Counted from the first letter of the stretch, positions 34,244 through 45,175 are shown. The stretch: 64,000 nt of DNA from Pomphorhynchus laevis (GCA_012934845.2 WNNJ02001660.1:141068-205067), one strand, 5' to 3'. Program-made: numbers and translations. The notes: generated from the letters alone by a model not told the origin.

Positions 34244-34949
34244 GGATGATTACTTGAAGGGATAAATCTCCACGTCGGAGTTTTATAAAATTTCGCTTAC
34301 ACCAAAATTTTATAAATCAATAATGTGGATTATTTTTGATTGCGTTTAAATACGCAACTGGAAGCCGTCACTAGACGAATATTAATTTAGAACATCTGAA
34401 ATTGATTAATTTTATTATTAAGAAGTTGGATAATAATTAGTCATCGCCTACAGCATATTAAAATTCGGTTAAATTCATTATTTATAATATTTAATTTATT
34501 AATCCGCAATTTATTAACCGCATTTCGACGAGGGGCATAAAAATGTGACTACATAAAAAATATAAAAATAAATAAAGAAAATGTGGCATTTAATTATTGA
34601 ATTATTAATTATTTAATTGCTTATCTAATTTAATAGCCAATTTGCTGTTGTGCTAGCAATGTTTAATCAGCTAATTATAGCTTAAAATTATCCTCGTATT
34701 AAGGACGAATGCTCAATTCCATAAATTTGTCAAAAACTAAATCTCGGAAAATGACTACATCCAAACGCATGTAATAAGTGTGGATATGATACATGACAAA
34801 AATGCAGCTACTTTTTATGACATGCTACTTTGGTGGCCTCTGATCGACGATTTATCAATCGACGTATGCAAAGGATTTGTCTTGTGGTATCTGAATACAA
34901 TTTCAGCAACTTTTCAAACAGATAGATTACAGAGCATCAAATAAAGATA

Positions 34950-35470
34950 TTAGACATAGGACTAAATTTCCGTCCGGCCGTAAGGGAATTTTCAAGGTAT
35001 GATCTAAGTTTAAACTTACAACGGTTGCCCATTAAAACAGCAGATGGGCTAACAAAAACAATCTTGAAGACATCATAAATAAACAACTATTTTCTATTAA
35101 ATTAGATATTAAACCAAGTGAAAGTTACTCTAAAAACCTAACTATTGCACAAAAAAGCTATGAGAGAACTGCTGCAAATGAAGGACGTAGTAATAAAGAA
35201 GGCTGACACGGCCAATCAATTTGTCATATGGGATAGGCAAGAATATATAAATAAGACCCATCGACAACTACGTAATTGTCATTTAATGTGTTTACAATTA
35301 AACCACGTTAAGCAAGGATACAGAAGTGCTCAAGTCTATCGGATAATAGAAAGAATATCTCGAGAAACAAGATCTCCCTTAAGAAAAATTAATTAGACAT
35401 TATACAAATGCACTGTTGTAGTATTTAAATACCACCCGGCCTTAGTCAAGTTGACAGAAATAATTAAAGC
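34950..35470 (+). mobile_element. Penelope-like element remnant (N-terminal RT region)
   Basis: The frame at 35,145-35,396 (83 codons) contains LLQMKDVVIKKADTANQFVI and WDRQEYINKTHRQL. These match the conserved block upstream of the RT fingers in Penelope-like elements (usually DIVIKKADKGNAVVIWD-type, followed by YI..A..QL). Just upstream, another frame has GLNFRPA and LSLNLQRLPI, also of this type. The rest of the RT and any GIY-YIG endonuclease are absent, and frames are broken. Penelope-like elements are known to carry hammerhead ribozymes in their terminal pseudo-LTRs, which fits the ribozyme 0.5 kb downstream. Confidence 0.65.
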
Positions 35471-35930
35471 TGTTTATAGTTCCCTTCCACCGGATTTTAT
35501 AGTTATGTTTATAGTTTAAACAAAACTATTTTTTATTTTTAATTTCTGTTTATAGTTCCACGGATTATCATTAGCAATTCGAAATGTCTCAAAAAATGAA
35601 CTCGTACGAGCAAAACCACATGTGGAGCACATGTGGTGAAGACAAACATCGGGATGTTAGTGGTTTTTGACATATTAATAAGGAAATATTAACAGGAATT
35701 TACACCATCCGGTCTTGTTCGACAACACTTTATGAAACATTGAAAATTGAAATTAACTTCATAAAATGTAGAAGCAAAAATAAGGACTGGAATTCTTCTC
35801 GATCATACAACATGGTTACCACTCGAAACGTAGACTGTCAAACGTTATTTTTTGTACAGCACTTTTTCCTTGTTTCTATATTACAATTATATATAATTGT
35901 ATTATATATAATATATATAATTGTGGCCAC

Positions 35931-35968
35931 GGTACTGATGAGCTTAGTTAGAGCGAAACGCGTCTGCC
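35931..35968 (+). ncRNA. Hammerhead ribozyme, type I with minimal stem III
   Basis: All parts are present in normal order: GGUA (stem I 5'), CUGAUGA (35,935-35,941), stem II GCUU-AGUUA-GAGC (4 bp), GAAA (35,955-35,958), a minimal stem III AC-GC-GU, the cleavage triplet GUC (35,962-35,964) and UGCC (stem I 3', pairing GGUA). The very short stem III is the form seen in schistosome and Penelope-like hammerheads. It would self-cleave after C35,964. Its position 0.5 kb downstream of a Penelope-like RT remnant suggests a pseudo-LTR leftover. Confidence 0.8.
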
Positions 35969-36939
35969 ATTGTTAAAGTTTGTCGTTACACATAGGATGA
36001 CTGGGCATACGTAGCGACATTGAATATTGTGAGAATAATTCGGTTCTATATCTTGGTCTGATGATAATATATAGAATACTGCCTGGTGTCCTTGTAGAGA
36101 ACATATATATATTATATTAATATCTTATTAATTATATTATTAATAAATATTAATTATATATAAATATAATATGTATAAAATATTATACATATTATATTTT
36201 ATATCTATAATATATATGTAATTAAAATGTGAATTTAATATTAACATTTTAAGTGAATTTAACCTTTAAATTCACTTAAAATTATCAAATGTATATTTAA
36301 TCAATCTGAGTATTTAATAATAGAAATTATCGTTAAATGAAATTGTTTTAATAATATGATTATTAATGTTTGATAAATTAATACTCGATAATAAATAATA
36401 TTTTTGTATTTACAAAAAAAATAATTTGCTGTCATTATCAGATGACTTTCAAAGTCATTTGCCCGATTTTGGTTAATTTCATTTCTTTTATAGCTACTTT
36501 GGCTGATTGGTATATAACTTCTGGATCATTAATTTTTGATACATTGTAATCAATTCATCAAATGAATTGAAAACATTGATTTTATAATTTTACCATTTTT
36601 CATTAATAGTAAAACAATGCTATTTCATTATTTCATTTTGTGATTAGCAATAAAAGATAAAATATTAGCTCATAAAATGCTTCAATTCTACATCAATTAA
36701 TACCAAGCTTTGGTTTTATTCAATGGTTTAAGTATTAATTTTGATTTTAATTTAAAGTCACAGCAAAATGTTGCTTTATTATAACTTACACATTAAACTT
36801 TCGTTTCGGTTCTAATATTTTAATCTAAACATTAACAAAGTAATTATGCACTAATTAAATTTTAATTTGTTTGTTAATTTAATTTAGTTCGTTTTTTTTG
36901 CCGTCTGCTAGTCCTTCTCTACATCCAGCAGTGGGAGGG

Positions 36940-36985
36940 ATCAGGCACTGATGAGTCATTGTGATGACGAAACGGTATCTATTAC
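36940..36985 (+). ncRNA. Hammerhead ribozyme-like motif, type I
   Basis: CUGAUGA at 36,948-36,954, a perfect 5-bp stem II GUCAU-UGUG-AUGAC, GAAA at 36,969-36,972, then CGGUAUC giving a one- or two-pair stem III with GUA or AUC as cleavage triplet. Stem II is unambiguous. Stem I next to the core is weak (GGCA against UAUU or UCUA), so the copy may be decayed. The antisense strand is open (RYRFVITMTHQCLIP), but the ribozyme explains the conserved look better. Confidence 0.62.
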
Positions 36986-37384
36986 TGTTATCGTCGTTCT
37001 TTTGCGTCTGGCTTAAAAGATTGTCAAAATTAAAAGAAGTATTCATTAAATCGAATGGTTGACACAGCATACTAGTTGAATGAGGGACATCCAACATTAA
37101 AACTACAATTAAAAGGATTATATTATTATATTATTGCAATAATATTTAAAAATAATTTGACAACCTTATTCATTATATATTTATATAATATATATATAAA
37201 TATATTATATAAACAAATATAAGAAATAAATAATTAAATTATGAAAAAATTCTAGTTTTAAAAATTTCCTGTTTCCTAATAATTTCCAAAACAAAAATTG
37301 TTTCCATAAATTAGGAAACAATCTATAGATGCCAAGTTTCAGAATAGCAAGTAATTGCAAATATAGGTAGAATGTAACAAGAAA

Positions 37385-37745
37385 ATACTTCATTCAATTT
37401 AAATGCCAAAGCAGGCGAGTCGAGTGATTGTTAGCCAATTTTAAGAGACCGAAACGTGACACGTAGGTATTGGATCAGTGGCTGATGAGGTCAACCAATA
37501 CTGAAATGTAGCATACTGCTGTTTACTTATAGATAGGATTAAAGTAGCGTGCAGAATAAAAAGACATCAAAATTTCAATAGTAACAATGACTGAACAGGT
37601 ATATCAACTTAAAATTAGGAAACAAACTATAGACGATGATTTAAAATAATAAATAATCTCAAAATAGGTAGGTTTTTAAAATGAAGGTAGCACCTTCCCC
37701 TACCAACGCAGATTTAACTTGAAATCAGATATGATTTCAATTAAA
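37385..37745 (+). repeat. SINE-like dispersed repeat, copy a
   Basis: It aligns with the reverse complement of 7,088-7,470 over about 350 bp, at about 85-90 % identity by eye. There is no ORF. The 5' third contains the best-preserved permuted hammerhead-like motif. The 3' part ends near ACCTTCCCCTACCAACGCAG and an AT-rich stretch. It is probably non-autonomous. Confidence 0.8.
37445..37494 (+). ncRNA. Permuted hammerhead-like motif, copy a (best preserved)
   Basis: GACC (37,447)-GAAA-CGUGACACGUA-(16 nt)-CUGAUGA (37,482)-GGUC (37,489). GACC/GGUC pair perfectly. ACGU-GAC-ACGU forms a 4-bp hairpin ending in the triplet GUA, exactly where stem III and the NUH cleavage triplet belong. Between GUA and CUGAUGA, AUUG-GAU-CAGU can pair as stem I, but the bases touching the core do not. 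A competing fold, AUCAG-UGG-CUGAU, would sequester the core. Confidence 0.5.
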
Positions 37746-38261
37746 TTTGCAAAATATAAAAGAATTTATGCATTCGAAAATATTGATCCGTACTATTAAA
37801 TTATATGATAGGCTATCTGAAATTTAGTTATTTTCTTTGTTTCTTAAATTTTATATTACCCATTGTATTGGTTAGTTACATTTCACGCACTTGTCTCTTT
37901 TCGATTGTAATTGTGCTTGTATACCTAATGGTGCTATCACTTAATTATTGCAAAGTTGGATAAAGAAATTATTTTCTTTTCAATTTACAACATAGGATTT
38001 TATGTATGAAGTAAATATAATATTTATATTATATATAAATATTTAATATATAAATATATTTTATATTATTTAATATAAATAATGTTATCTTTTATAAGAT
38101 TATATAAGATTATATTTAATATAATATAATCTTATATATTATTTTCCTTATAAATATCAGCACTAACATACAAAATTAAATTAGATTGCAAATATCGCAT
38201 AGAGCAAGCATATTTTAGCGCCAAATTTAAGTTTAAATTGTAGGAAGGTAAAATAGCTATA

Positions 38262-40733
38262 ATGGAAGCAATTTCAAATCCGTTTCAGTGTAATGAACAG
38301 TCATCTAAATGCTTGCTGTCATCGCCATCTTTCGTCGTAGATGCTCAATTTGAACAGCTACAATTATGTATAAAGCAACTGCATTGCTCAGAAAAACAAT
38401 GTGCCTTGGTTTCGACATTGCACAAAATTCTAGTGGACGTCCCTGCACAGCATACAAGATTTTTTAACTACGCAGCGACACACCTTTTTAATTCACCCGG
38501 TGTGAAATTAGTCAAATCTGACAATACCGTGATCGATTATTTAAAGTGTCTTACAATAATCGCTCAAAGACTGAATGCGCTGGAATTTAAGTCATATCAA
38601 CAGCGAATTGAAAATCTTACATTGGAGTTAGTATCCAATATTTGTAATTCTCATACATTCCATTGGTTTTGTGATTTTTTTCAGCAGATAGTTGAAAAAA
38701 TTAATTTCAATGAAGGCACATGTCTAGAAATTGAGCGATCAATTTCGAAATACTTACGAAGTAGGTACAGTAAATGTCGAAATGACGCAGTAACAAGCCT
38801 CTGCACTCTGATGTTCCATTCAACTCTTCCCGTTATTTTTGATATATGCCTAACTCTTAAAGCTACATCAATTAATGACCAATCTGAAAAGGTAAGAATA
38901 ACATTAGCTAATTACTTGGCCAACTGGATGCTGAAAGATGAAGATCAGTCTGGTGGCTTACCATATGTACTTAATCTGTTCCTTTATCTGCTGTCCGATC
39001 AGTCAGTAGTAGTACAACGTGAGGTTCGCCAGCTGTGGTGGAAAGTTGGAATAAATCATAGTGAAAGGCATAAGGCTAACAACGGAAAAGAGCAATATGC
39101 TTGTGATTCCGTGTTCTCAGGTTCAATCAACGTTGGAAACTCTGAACTGGTCAAGCAGTGTTCTTCGTATCAAATCGACATGCTAAAAAGAAACACTGCA
39201 TATTGTAATTCGGATATTGTAAATGACCTAAGATTGTTGGCAACACTTACAGTTCACTGCAATGATAAACTGGTCGACAAGCAAATAGAAATTGTCAACT
39301 TACTTGTAAGTGCATTTGCTGAACAAAGTTCACTTACATGTGCTGAGCAAGCTTGTAAATGTTTGCTTGATTTTCTACCAGGGGAGCAGCTCATATCAAA
39401 CTGTTTACAGCTGATGAAAATCAACGAAAATTCAAATCCTCACAAGTTATGTTCATTTCTAAGAACACTTAATTCCCTAGTCTACCAGGCTATTGACCTG
39501 AAAGCAAGCTTGCATAACCTGCTTTTGGTAAATCTCTTCGACTGGCTAACTAATAAAACTACGGAGAACACAATGTGTGAATCGATGGCACCTCAAATTA
39601 TACAGTTAGCTTGTTTCTTACCAGAAGACGATACGTCTATCAATGATAACTTATTTTGGCTAATTTGGACACATTCGTGCATACATAACATGAAACCGTA
39701 TTGTAAACGAGCTTTCGATCTGATATTCAAAAGGCTTTTGTCGTCATCTGACAATTCAATAAATTCAATTTTAAGCAAAATCATAGACCGATGTAGATTA
39801 CACTATCTGAACAGCAGCAACACTATACAAAACAAAAGAGAAGTCAATTTCGTTGTATCGATCTTAGAATTGTGTTCACCTTATTTTCATCAGATAACAG
39901 TCGATCAGAATGTTACTGTCGATCAAACTTTTGTGAAGGACAAAGAACGCGATAATGAATATACAAGTTCAATTGAAAATATAATTGATTTTATCGAAAT
40001 CATTTTGAACCATCCTGTTGAAAATCATTATGGTCAAGCTATGAGCTTAAATCAATTACTGCTTTGTTTGCTAAATTTACACGAGTTCGGATACTCAATA
40101 ATGTCTGCACGGTTTTCCAAGCTAACTTATCAACTCATAATAAAGCCACTATTATTTGGCACTGAGTTGATAGCGGGCAATACGAAGGCCAGTCATGTTT
40201 GTAGAAGAGCTGCCATCACGGTACTTAATGAAATTTTTAAAGTGCAAGATTGCGCCATCTACTTTTCAAAGGATGAGTCTAATCTAATTAACAGCTCGCT
40301 ATGTTCCTTACTCAGTAATATTACATTTGAGCAAGAACAGGACACTTTATCCATATCAGCGTGTATTAACGTTTTGACAACTGTTTATCGCAGCCAACTT
40401 GTGCAGGCACCGACAAGTGAACAAGCATTATGCATCTATGAGTCATTTGAAAATTGTTTAAATGAATTACGGCCAATAGGTCTTGATCTAATTGAACAGT
40501 TACTTTGCATACTTTACATTGATAGAAGGTCGCAGGCAACAATTTATGACATCGAGTGTAAGCTTATTGAAAATCAGCTAGACGATAAAGATGCCCTAAT
40601 CAGATGGAAAGTATTTGAAATTTTGAAAAAGACAAGAAACCCCAAGGAAATTCGAGCAAGAATACTCACGCTTATAGGAATAATGAAGAGAAAATTCCCA
40701 TTTATTTTGCTCTGCTACATATTAGGAAAGTGA
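38262..40733 (+). CDS. DNAAF5: DNAAF5/HEATR2-like HEAT-repeat protein (dynein axonemal assembly factor 5)
   Basis: A single uninterrupted ORF of 823 residues, close to the roughly 855 of human DNAAF5. DNAAF5 acts in the cytoplasm in pre-assembly of axonemal dynein arms. The call rests on remembered family pattern. An N-terminal helical array is followed by two adjacent HEAT units at about 207-270: EKVRITLANYLANWMLKDED, then LFLYLLSDQSVVVQREVRQL and WWKVG. This corresponds to the DNAAF5 stretch where a short linker precedes LIPLLLSSLNDEVPEVR and LWEKVG. Later segments also fit: RLLATLTVHCNDKL (about 327) and, near the end, NQLDDKDALIRWKVFEILKK (about 775), like the final DNAAF5 LDDP repeat. 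No introns are seen, whereas vertebrate orthologues have many, so it may be a retrogene or an intron-poor lineage. The ATG at 38,262 is preceded by a short AT-rich leader. Another HEAT protein is the alternative. Confidence 0.6.
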   Translation: MEAISNPFQCNEQSSKCLLSSPSFVVDAQFEQLQLCIKQLHCSEKQCALVSTLHKILVDVPAQHTRFFNYAATHLFNSPGVKLVKSDNTVIDYLKCLTIIAQRLNALEFKSYQQRIENLTLELVSNICNSHTFHWFCDFFQQIVEKINFNEGTCLEIERSISKYLRSRYSKCRNDAVTSLCTLMFHSTLPVIFDICLTLKATSINDQSEKVRITLANYLANWMLKDEDQSGGLPYVLNLFLYLLSDQSVVVQREVRQLWWKVGINHSERHKANNGKEQYACDSVFSGSINVGNSELVKQCSSYQIDMLKRNTAYCNSDIVNDLRLLATLTVHCNDKLVDKQIEIVNLLVSAFAEQSSLTCAEQACKCLLDFLPGEQLISNCLQLMKINENSNPHKLCSFLRTLNSLVYQAIDLKASLHNLLLVNLFDWLTNKTTENTMCESMAPQIIQLACFLPEDDTSINDNLFWLIWTHSCIHNMKPYCKRAFDLIFKRLLSSSDNSINSILSKIIDRCRLHYLNSSNTIQNKREVNFVVSILELCSPYFHQITVDQNVTVDQTFVKDKERDNEYTSSIENIIDFIEIILNHPVENHYGQAMSLNQLLLCLLNLHEFGYSIMSARFSKLTYQLIIKPLLFGTELIAGNTKASHVCRRAAITVLNEIFKVQDCAIYFSKDESNLINSSLCSLLSNITFEQEQDTLSISACINVLTTVYRSQLVQAPTSEQALCIYESFENCLNELRPIGLDLIEQLLCILYIDRRSQATIYDIECKLIENQLDDKDALIRWKVFEILKKTRNPKEIRARILTLIGIMKRKFPFILLCYILGK

Positions 40734-41739
40734 ACATTTTAGCTTTTTATTATTTCGAAATTTTTAATTAATTTTAACAAGTTTCTGACCTTTATTACTG
40801 TGTGCTTTTAGTAAAACGCCTTAATTAAACTACATTTAGATAAATATGTTGTAAGATGTTCATATATTTGTTGCCATAAATGTATCTATAGAAGGCAGTA
40901 TTTATAAATAATGGGTCACAGGTAAAAGCGGAATTCTATCAATCGTCAAATTTAATAGTCTATTACACGCGTATCGTTGCTACTTCATTTTCACATTATA
41001 GGGTTTATAAAAATGCATTTTAATTATTAATTTTTTGAAAATTAAAAACTTAAACTTAATAATTCTCTAATTCAATTGATTTAAATGCTGTATTTAAAAC
41101 AAAGTTCTTACTTCGCTGTATATTTAATAAATTTTGAACAATTCCTTTCAACTCATTTAACTTTCAATAGGTCTTAAAAATCTTTTAAACAGTTTTATTC
41201 TGCAATTGATTTTATCTTATTATCAAACATCAAATTTAATACAGTTAATTGCTGCAATCACCAGAAAAACTATTTTGCATTATTAATGTTTTAGTACCTT
41301 CTTTTGAATTTAATATGACACCGGAAACTTGAACAGTCTTTAATGTATGTAATTTCCTTTAATGCTACAGCTATTTAGTATATATCTCGAATAACATTAG
41401 GGTTTTAGATAAATGTTGACCTATGACACTTTAAAATCAATATTATACTTTGCGCACCCATATAAAGTGGATATATCTTCTATAAGTAATAGAAGATAAA
41501 GTGAAGTGCCCTTTATAAGTTTCTGTGGGCGCAGTTTGGTAAGCTGATATTAACAAAAAAAGTACTATATATAATTTTATCGGCATGTATAGGAAACATA
41601 TATTTAGGGACACCTAATATAAAGTGATTTGGGTTGCAAATTTATTTCCATATTAAAATATGAAAAGGTGTAACAAATAGTACGCGTAAATTAATTTATC
41701 ACAAAGCAATAATTGTGTTAAAATAAAAACAGTATAAGA

Positions 41740-41890
41740 TATATAATAAGGGTCGAAAGGTGAAATGTACGTCTGGGTCAGCAGCTTATGAGACCACCCC
41801 CAGGCGCCATGCTGTATCAAGAATAGAAACAATACCTGTGTAATGTCGTGCCACAAGCAGAAGTATTTCAGCTCACATATGCAATCATGT
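41740..41890 (+). repeat. SINE-like repeat fragment, copy c
   Basis: The fragment begins with the permuted hammerhead-like motif and ends with AATGTCGTGCCACAAGCAGAAGTA-type sequence (split: AATGTCGTGCC, CAGAAGTATTTCAGCTCA), which recurs at 33,205-33,250. The tRNA-like head of copy d is not present here. Confidence 0.6.
41749..41798 (+). ncRNA. Permuted hammerhead-like motif, copy c
   Basis: GGUC (41,751)-GAAA-GGUGAAAUGUA-(15 nt)-CUUAUGA (41,785)-GACC (41,792). The outer helix GGUC/GACC is perfect and is the reverse of the GACC/GGUC pair in copy a, so it covaries. One core base differs (CUUAUGA). Confidence 0.42.
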
Positions 41891-41892
41891 TA

Positions 41893-42068
41893 AGTTAAAG
41901 AACTCTTTAAAGTCATTATATTAAATATTAAGCTTTTTATTTAATACAAATGATGACATGTTAGTGGTGAGATAATATCAGATCACATTTAAATATTATA
42001 TATTTAATTATAATATAATAATATTAAATCATTGATTTTGTGAATTGCGTTAATGATCCAACAGCGTT
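41893..42068 (+). repeat. Direct repeat of about 177 bp, left copy
   Basis: TTAAAGAACTC-TTAAAGTCA, GGTGAGATAATAT-AGATCACA and CAACAGCGTTAA recur in the same order at 42,733-42,910, about 840 bp away and about 85-90 % alike. Confidence 0.85.
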
Positions 42069-42732
42069 AATATGAATATTTCACTAATATTTTAATTTAT
42101 TTTAATCTATTTTAATTTATCAAAATTGTAAATTACTCTAAAATTATCTTGCTTAGTTGATCAAACTAGAAACCAAACGACTATAAGTTTTATTTCCAAC
42201 AATTTAATTTTTAAGGTGTTTATTATATTTTTTATATAAATTTACATTAATAAATTTATTTAAATATTGAATATACATTTAAATATTTTAATAATATATA
42301 CAACATTTTTAAGCTTTTAAATTCAAATGTTTAAAATATGTAAAATTTAAAGCATATTTATAATTTGTTGATTTTAAGTTATTTTAATCGATTTTATTTT
42401 GAAAATATCTCTACATCTAAATAATTTACATTTAATTTATTTTAATTTTAAATATACATTTAAATATATTAATATTTTACTAATATATACCACGTACTTA
42501 CACATTTATAACTTAAATATAATTTTATACTTACATACATAAAACTATATTAGAGATATAGAGCTATTATAATAACTGCTTATATATGAATATCTTTACT
42601 ATTTATTGGTAAAAGTCGTATAAACAGTAACATATACAATTCGTATTTATAGAAATATTCACATATACCAGTATTTTGAATTAATTATTTAAAGAATTGT
42701 CAAAATGTAAAATTGGAAATTTTTCGATAGTT

Positions 42733-42910
42733 AAAGAACTCATTAAAGTCACTATATTTAATACCAAACTTTTTATGTTAAAAAATGATGACATTTAAGT
42801 GGTGAGATAATATAAGATCACATTTAAATATGGTATATTTAATTATAATATAATAATATTAAATCATTAATTTTATGAATTGCATAAACATTTATGAACA
42901 ACAGCGTTAA
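42733..42910 (+). repeat. Direct repeat of about 177 bp, right copy
   Basis: Partner of 41,893-42,068. The intervening DNA is AT-rich and anonymous. Confidence 0.85.
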
Positions 42911-43631
42911 ATATATACATAATTCTACTTCAACTAAGGATGCACATGCTAAAGCAATGTTTGATTTTCGTGATTATACGTTTGAAATTTCTTGATGTAT
43001 TTTGAAGACTAGTCGCAATTTTTAAAAAAGCAGATAAAAAATGTTCTTTATTCCTCATTAAGAACTACAAACAAGACATTAGCTACAAAATAAAATCATC
43101 GAATCGTAAAAATTATACAAATTTTTATTGTCATTACTGTGATAATAATAAAGCAACGTTAGATTTACGTAATCAAACATTTGAAATTTTGCGATCCTAT
43201 AAAACTATTCGCATTTATCTAAGGAATGCAGATTGTACGTACTTGATTATAACGACTAAGACAATTCTTATTTAATGAAATGGCACAAATGATAATTGAT
43301 GCTAATCAATCTTTAATTAGAAACCTATTTGGTTATGCTTTGAATAAAAAATGCTCGTTGTCATTTAATTTAGCAATTTACTAATCAAAATTAAGCAATT
43401 ACCACACGATGCAATACCTGATGGTATGGTCAAACAGGAACTAGATGATGTACTATTTGATAGTATGGTCAAACAGAAAAGGGGCGATGCACTACATGAT
43501 TGAAAACGGGCGATAGACAACCTTCTTTGTATATATATTACTTGCTTTAATACACACAACAATTTTATATAATTTGCTGATTTAATCAGAATTTGTAAAT
43601 TAGTCCTGCTAGAATTGTTTCTCGGATATAA

Positions 43632-43994
43632 GAATCGAGAAACACAAAGTGCTGTTGGATATCTTTGTTGAAACATTTTAAGATAATATATAAGAATGGT
43701 TTATCTCGTGCTCAATTTTTAATATACTCGGCACTAAGAGGAACAGCGGAACCCACTAGTTTGGACTATAAGATGGAAGGTTGTCCTTCATCCCTCCGGT
43801 CCTAACATCAATAACACCAACCTATCCTTTACTGGGTCATTATCATAATGTCCCTTAATTTTCCACTTCTTGCCCTTATTTGTTGGAACTCATCGAGAAA
43901 CACGAAGTGCTGTTAGAACACGATAGCCTTGTTGTAACATTTTAAGATAGTATACAATGATGGTTTATCTCGTGCTCAATTTTTAATATACTCG
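43632..43994. repeat. LINE linker fragment between direct repeats of about 100 bp
   Basis: ATCGAGAAACACNAAGTGCT through TTTAATATACTCGGCA occurs at about 43,632-43,735 and again at about 43,893-43,993. Between them lies about 155 bp (43,738-43,892) matching the ORF1-endonuclease linker of LINE copy F on the minus strand (51,170-51,330; shared blocks CCTCCGGTCCTAACATC-like, TTTACTGGGTCATTAT, CCCTTAATTTTCCACTTCT). Confidence 0.8.
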
Positions 43995-45145
43995 GCAACA
44001 TGCTTTTTAGATATTGAACTCACATATGTAGTTGGTGTAAAAAACATACGCAAGCAAATACACATCACTTATGGCGAAGTCAGCTAGAATAATAATATCT
44101 TTAAAGCACATCTAAAACTGCTTGAGAAAAGCAGCATTATGCAATCACAGATAAATACAAATATAATTTTTACTCTTCTAAATACCTAGAAGAGTAAAAG
44201 TATATTTCTGTCATGTTGAATTAAAAATAAAATAATTGGACGATTTCAAAATGCCAATTTAAACTGCCTTGTGTAAAACGTTATAAACCTTTTTAATATC
44301 GCATTAATCGAGAGAATTTGTTCCAGACGCAAATATATGGTATCATTAAAATCAAATCTATTATTGTCTGTATAATAAAAATATTACTTAATTTCGAAAC
44401 CAATAACAAATAAATTTTATTCAAAACAGTCTACATTTCAACGAGCTCAATCACCATCATTAGGAACACGAACAAATTTTCGAAACTAAAAACTAGCCTT
44501 TCGTTCACAAAAGCATGCACCTAATATGAAAAGACAAAAACAAAATGTTCGACGACAATCATAATGAAATCAAAACAGTCTTCATTAAAACTGACACTGG
44601 GATTAGCGCCAGCCAGCATACATTAACCCGCCGCCCTTCGGCTGAACCACTCAGGGTCTCTCATACACCAGAGAGTCCAGTAGAAGCAGACAATAGTAGG
44701 TAATCACGATATGAAAAGCTTGAGCAACCACTCAGGGGGACGTCCTCTTGATAGAAGACTAATCCCGAGATTGCCCAGGTGTACTATAAGCCCACCTGAG
44801 CACTCCCTCTTTAATACAGTTGTTGGGATCGGTTCAAGGCCCATCTAGCTCTATTTAACACACGTTTGAATCTATTAAAGTATAATACGGCCGACTATTT
44901 CTCCGTAATGGTAAACTCATGTATTTTACTCGATGTGTAAAGACTGGGAGTGGTTGATTATTCAAAATGGAGAAAGATGAGTGATAGTATCTTTAATTTT
45001 GCCCGGGGCGCCCTTAAAGATCACCACCTGTTTTTCGGAGGAGTTTAGAAGAAGATTAAATTGGGTTAGTTTGTCTTTTAATCTTAAAAAGGCTGATGTC
45101 CGAGACTAAACATTTGCACCTTCATCCAGAAAACATATATGTTGA

Positions 45146-45175
45146 CTTAAGCTGATGACATATCATCAACTTAAG
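45146..45175. repeat. Near-perfect hairpin in LINE F at RT motif C
   Basis: CTTAAGCTGATGA, loop CATA, then TCATCAACTTAAG: 13-bp arms with one mismatch. The GCTGATGA part is the native ADD codons of motif C; the other arm is a local inverted copy. Confidence 0.88.

Larger units (their letters stand above)
40734..43631. other. AT-rich intergenic DNA with repeats
   Basis: No gene is supported. It holds SINE-like copy c (41,740-41,890), a pair of direct repeats (41,893-42,068 and 42,733-42,910) and a 10-bp-armed hairpin at 41,474-41,498. Confidence 0.6.

Noticed and set aside
37482-37515. Normal-order hammerhead in SINE copy a, reading CUGAUGA then GAAAUGUA downstream
   Set aside because: GAAA follows CUGAUGA at 14 nt with a possible GUA triplet, but stem II would be three weak pairs and stem III would have no loop. 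The permuted reading has better helices and is supported by other copies.
38262-40733. BRAT1 (ATM activator) as the identity of the 823-residue HEAT protein
   Set aside because: Length fits, but the paired HEAT units with LSDQ...REVRQLWWKVG and the terminal LDDKDALIRW segment match remembered DNAAF5 sequence better.
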